Part shown: piece by piece, positions 37,477-40,447 of the stretch
Layout of the letters: each line of letters opens with the position of its first letter
Numbering within the stretch: the first letter of the stretch is position 1
Assembly (NCBI GenBank): GCA_003569245.1
Contig: BGOM01000016.1
Location: forward strand, 92,689-133,135
DNA from: Opitutia bacterium
GTDB lineage: Bacteria > Verrucomicrobiota > Verrucomicrobiia > Opitutales > UBA953
DNA: 40,447 bases
Direction of reading: 5' to 3'
Notes under the pieces: generated by a model
Database searches by the model: none
What the model was told of the DNA's origin: nothing
The model's input: only the letters and a program-made list of their open reading frames with translations
Position numbers and translations under genes: made by a program

Positions 37477-40447
37477 CCGCAGGCGACCACACCGGCCATC
37501 CGCACGCGCGGGTGAGGATCTTGGACGGCCTCGCGGAGCAGGGCGCGCGCCTCGGGCAGCGCGGCCCCCCAGCCGGCAAGCAAGCCGGCGCCCCAGGCCC
37601 TGTATCGGAAGTCATCGGCCGCCAGCAGTCGCTTCACCAACGTCGCGCTCGGCTGCTCATGGGCCGCGTACACGCCGCTGAGCTCGTAGAGCATCGCTGG
37701 TGTCGCCTGGGCGAGCTCGATGGTCCGGAGGGCCGCGAGCACCTCGGCGGCGGGCAACCGGTAGAGCCGCTGTTTGGCGGCGTCGCGTTCCCAGCGTTCC
37801 GGGGAGGCGAGGTGGGCGAGCAGTTCCTTCGCGCTGAGCGCGCCCAGGGCCGGACGGGGCACCGTCGGCCGTCCCTCCGCGGTCACGCGCCAGATCCGAC
37901 CATGCGATTGGTCGCGGCGCGGGTCACGGTAGCTTGCCTGGTAGTGGCCGATCACCGGGTTGAGCCAGTCCGCGACGTAGATCGCGCCCTCCGGACCGAC
38001 GCGTGTCTCGACCGGGCGGAACTCCTTGCCGCCCGCGAGCAGGTCGCCCAGGTCCTCGGCGCGGAAGCTCGAGCCTTGGTCGCGCAAGCGGTAGAGCTGG
38101 ACCTGGCTGGTGAAGTAGGTGCTCTTTAGCAGCACCCCGCGGAGTTCCTCCGGCAGGTGGCTGCTGCCGAGAATCTCGGGCTCCATGCTCTTGCCCCGCG
38201 AATGCGCCAGGCCGGTCGGGAGCGTTTTGGCATGCAGCGTCGGGATGAGCCCGGGCGTGGAATGCCACAACGCATAGTCGGCCCCGCTGCCGTGGAACAT
38301 CTGGCCTTGGTCGTCCCAGGCCGTGCCCCAGCAGTTCAGCCCCGCCGCGCTTTCGTTCAGGAACGAATCGAGCCGGAGGGTCCGCGGGTTGAAGCGCCAG
38401 ACGCCGCTGCGGTTGAGCTCGGCGAGGCCGTGGGGTGTCTCGACGTAGGACCAGATATGGTAGCCTTGGGTGAACCAGAGGCACCCGTCCGGCCCCCAGC
38501 GCAGCGAGTTGGCGTCCTGGTGCGTGTCGCCCGTGCCGAACCCGCTGAGGATCGTCGTGCGTCCGTCGGCTTTGCCGTCCGCGTCGCGGTCCGGCAGGTG
38601 CACGAGCTGGGTGCTCTCGACGACGTAGAGTCCGCCGCCGGTTTCGACCGGGGCGAACTCGAAGCCCAGCGGCATCGTCAGACCCTCCGCGAACCGCCAC
38701 GACTTGTCCGCCTTCCCGTCGCCATCCACATCCTCGAGGACGAGGATGAAATCGCGGCCATGCTCGCCGGGTTGCAGCTGCGGGTACGCCGGCGTGCACG
38801 CGACCCAGAGCCGGCCGCGCTCGTCCCAGCGGATCTGCACCGGGCGGATCACGCCGAGGGACTCATCGGCGAAGAGGTTGACCTTGAAGCCGGGGCGCAC
38901 TTTGAACCCCGCGAGCTGCTCGGCCGGCGTCGGGGCCGGCGGGTCGGCGCGGGCGGGGAGCGCCGGGGGTGCGGGCGGGGACGGTTGGCCGGTCGCGAGC
39001 GCCCGGATGACCGCATCGGCGTGCGCCAATCGCGGTTGGTGCTGACGCAGCTCCTCCACGAAGCTCGGGTGATTGGGCGCGCCCTTGGCGAACGGTTGGG
39101 TGGTGCGATCGCCGTAGGCGAAGGCCCAGTTCATGCAGCGCCAGGTATCGAACCACAGGCGGTTCTTCTCGACGATCGCCGCGCGCAAGCTCTCGCCGGG
39201 CTCGCCCGCGCCGGGCACCAGCCGGTCCGCGAGGGCGGCGCCGACGAGGCGGGCGCCCGCCGCCGTGAAGTGGAGTCCATCCCGGGTGAGCGTCTCACCT
39301 GCGGCCGTCTTGAGCCCAAGCAGGTCGACGTAGAGGAAGCCGTGGCGGCGCGCGATCGCCTCGGCGGCCCCGGCGAAACGCACCAGCCGCGGGTTCAGTC
39401 CGGTGTTGTCGCGCACCCGCGGGTCGCGCGGTTTCTCGAAGGGCGGCGGCCCGAGCACGATGATCCGCGGCGTCACCTGCGCGAACTCCATCAGCAGTTT
39501 CTCGTAAGCCTCGGCGAACGCCTCCGGCGTACGCGTCGGGTCCAGCGCCTCGACCTGCCCGAACCAGGTGACCACGGTCGTCGCGCCCGCGCCCCGGAGG
39601 TTCTGCTCCCAGTTACCCCATTCCATCATGCGGTTCTGCCGGAAGACGGTGTCGCCCTCCCAGCCGAGGTGGCGGAACTTCGGCGTCTGCGCCCCCAGCC
39701 GGGCGGTCAGCAGGCTCTCCAGCGCGCCGGTGTTCTGCTCGATGACCATGTTCTCCGCGCCCGTGAACACCACGACGTCCTCCGGGTCGGCGCGGAACCG
39801 TCCGTCCGCGAACGGGGTGGGGCGGGGGCGGGCCGCGATGCGGTCGGTCATCCGCCCCAGCGGCCCGTCCGCTGTCGTCTCGGTGGCGGCTTCCGTCGAG
39901 TCCGGCAGCACCTCGAGCCGGAAATCCCTGAAGGCGGCGCGCCCGGTGCTGCCCGGCGACAACTCCAACGCGATCACGCCCCGGGTCCGGCGAGGACCTT
40001 TCTCCTCGTGGTCCTGCATCGCGATCCCGTTCACCCAGGTCCGCAGGCGCCGACCCTCGGCCCGGATCCGGTACGTGTTCCAGTCGCCGGTCTTCGCCAC
40101 ACCGTTCAGTTTGGCTTTGTCAGGGTAGGAGATCAGGCCGCCTCGCGGCCCTTCCTTGTAGAGTCCACCGTCCAGCCCCGGCCCGATGTCGACCTGCCAT
40201 CCGAGGATGCGCTTGCCCGGTTCCGCCGCGCTGCGGAAGAAGAGGCCCGTCCCCACCCGGCCCAGCGTGCGCGCCTGGAAGGTCAGGTCGAAATTCTCCA
40301 GTTCGCGGTCGGTGCGCAGCCAGCTGTCGCGCGGTTGCGGCACGCCGTTGCTCACCAGGGCGCCGTCCTCGACGGTCCAGGAAGCGGCGGCTTCGCCGCC
40401 CAGCCGGTTAGGTCGCGACCATTGAAGAGCGGGCCATCGATGGCCGG
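37443..40447 (-). CDS. N-terminal part of the PVC-type mosaic gene (DUF1080, SGNH-like, membrane-bound dehydrogenase), partial
   Basis: Runs off the right edge; the true start and any signal peptide are outside. Domains in order: a DUF1080/3-keto-disaccharide hydrolase-like sandwich (GPLFNGRDLTGW at the edge, then SWTVEDGALVSNG, RILGWQVDIG, WNTYRIRAEG); an SGNH-like domain (VVVFTGAEN, HLGWEGDTVF, DGLHFTAAG); a linker; then the PVC dehydrogenase beta-propeller (GFKVNLFADESL, DVDGDGKADK, GDTHQDANSLRWGPDG, CWGTAWDDQGQ, VADWLNPVIGHYQ) and the first HEAT helices. Two frame breaks occur: a missing C in the plus-strand CCC at 40399-40401, between LTGW and GGEAAASW, and one at the 3' end near 37460. 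It is probably a periplasmic or surface enzyme linked to sugar oxidation (inference). The GTG at 40355 is an internal valine, not a start. Confidence 0.85.
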   Translation of the reverse strand, partial: GHRWPALQWSRPNRLGGEAAASWTVEDGALVSNGVPQPRDSWLRTDRELENFDLTFQARTLGRVGTGLFFRSAAEPGKRILGWQVDIGPGLDGGLYKEGPRGGLISYPDKAKLNGVAKTGDWNTYRIRAEGRRLRTWVNGIAMQDHEEKGPRRTRGVIALELSPGSTGRAAFRDFRLEVLPDSTEAATETTADGPLGRMTDRIAARPRPTPFADGRFRADPEDVVVFTGAENMVIEQNTGALESLLTARLGAQTPKFRHLGWEGDTVFRQNRMMEWGNWEQNLRGAGATTVVTWFGQVEALDPTRTPEAFAEAYEKLLMEFAQVTPRIIVLGPPPFEKPRDPRVRDNTGLNPRLVRFAGAAEAIARRHGFLYVDLLGLKTAAGETLTRDGLHFTAAGARLVGAALADRLVPGAGEPGESLRAAIVEKNRLWFDTWRCMNWAFAYGDRTTQPFAKGAPNHPSFVEELRQHQPRLAHADAVIRALATGQPSPPAPPALPARADPPAPTPAEQLAGFKVRPGFKVNLFADESLGVIRPVQIRWDERGRLWVACTPAYPQLQPGEHGRDFILVLEDVDGDGKADKSWRFAEGLTMPLGFEFAPVETGGGLYVVESTQLVHLPDRDADGKADGRTTILSGFGTGDTHQDANSLRWGPDGCLWFTQGYHIWSYVETPHGLAELNRSGVWRFNPRTLRLDSFLNESAAGLNCWGTAWDDQGQMFHGSGADYALWHSTPGLIPTLHAKTLPTGLAHSRGKSMEPEILGSSHLPEELRGVLLKSTYFTSQVQLYRLRDQGSSFRAEDLGDLLAGGKEFRPVETRVGPEGAIYVADWLNPVIGHYQASYRDPRRDQSHGRIWRVTAEGRPTVPRPALGALSAKELLAHLASPERWERDAAKQRLYRLPAAEVLAALRTIELAQATPAMLYELSGVYAAHEQPSATLVKRLLAADDFRYRAWGAGLLAGWGAALPEARALLREAVQDPHPRVRMAGVVACGWAPEPGPPKR

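Overview
The window is G+C-rich chromosomal DNA (roughly two thirds G+C by eye) from a member of the Verrucomicrobiota, most likely an Opitutaceae-like lineage. This rests on the PVC-type membrane-bound dehydrogenase/cytochrome c protein at the right end, a secreted parallel beta-helix protein, an RNA polymerase beta' carrying an SI3-like insertion, and C/G-ending codon usage so strict that rpoB and rpoC contain no in-frame TTA, CTA or TCA codon. Assignment below phylum level is inference.

Layout: (1) 1-10.1 kb, the ribosomal stalk/RNA polymerase operon rplA-rplJ-rplL-rpoB-rpoC. The rplJ-rplL and rplL-rpoB gaps are both structured, and a strong terminator follows rpoC. (2) 10.2-15.3 kb, an exopolysaccharide export module: outer-membrane beta-barrel, short OPX/Wza-like protein, Wzc-like tyrosine autokinase with a tyrosine-rich N-terminal tail, and an M48 lipoprotein protease. 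(3) 15.3-31.2 kb, short alternating-strand housekeeping units: sppA; a conserved unknown gene plus a membrane protein; a LysR regulator; yggS-recN; an SDR; hpf; mpl; nrnA-truB-ribF; clpC; a DUF423 protein. (4) 31.2-40.4 kb, accessory genes: a large secreted beta-helix protein, a small arsenic locus (arsR divergent from a DUF6428 gene and arsC, no efflux pump in view), a DUF3050 heme-oxygenase-fold protein, and a very large mosaic protein (DUF1080, SGNH-like, PVC dehydrogenase, HEAT, cytochrome c) whose N-terminus lies beyond the right edge.

Structural themes: all six convergent gene pairs have stop codons 0-3 nt apart, so no intergenic terminator can fit between them. Two canonical intrinsic terminators were seen, after rpoC and hpf, both between same-strand genes. 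Four reading-frame breaks (rplJ, clpC, and twice in the mosaic gene) each lie at a short G or C run and each is repaired by a single base, which looks like consensus error rather than gene decay.

The best candidates for undescribed biology are: the branched RNA element in front of rplL, where the usual L10 leader before rplJ is missing; loss of the second zinc site of RpoC; the GY-repeat tail on the tyrosine autokinase; a possible diiron site in the DUF3050 protein; and an ars locus in which two divergent genes both encode Gly-Cys-Cys C-termini. No tRNA, rRNA, CRISPR array, insertion sequence or prophage gene was seen, and no stretch over 300 bases lacks a gene.
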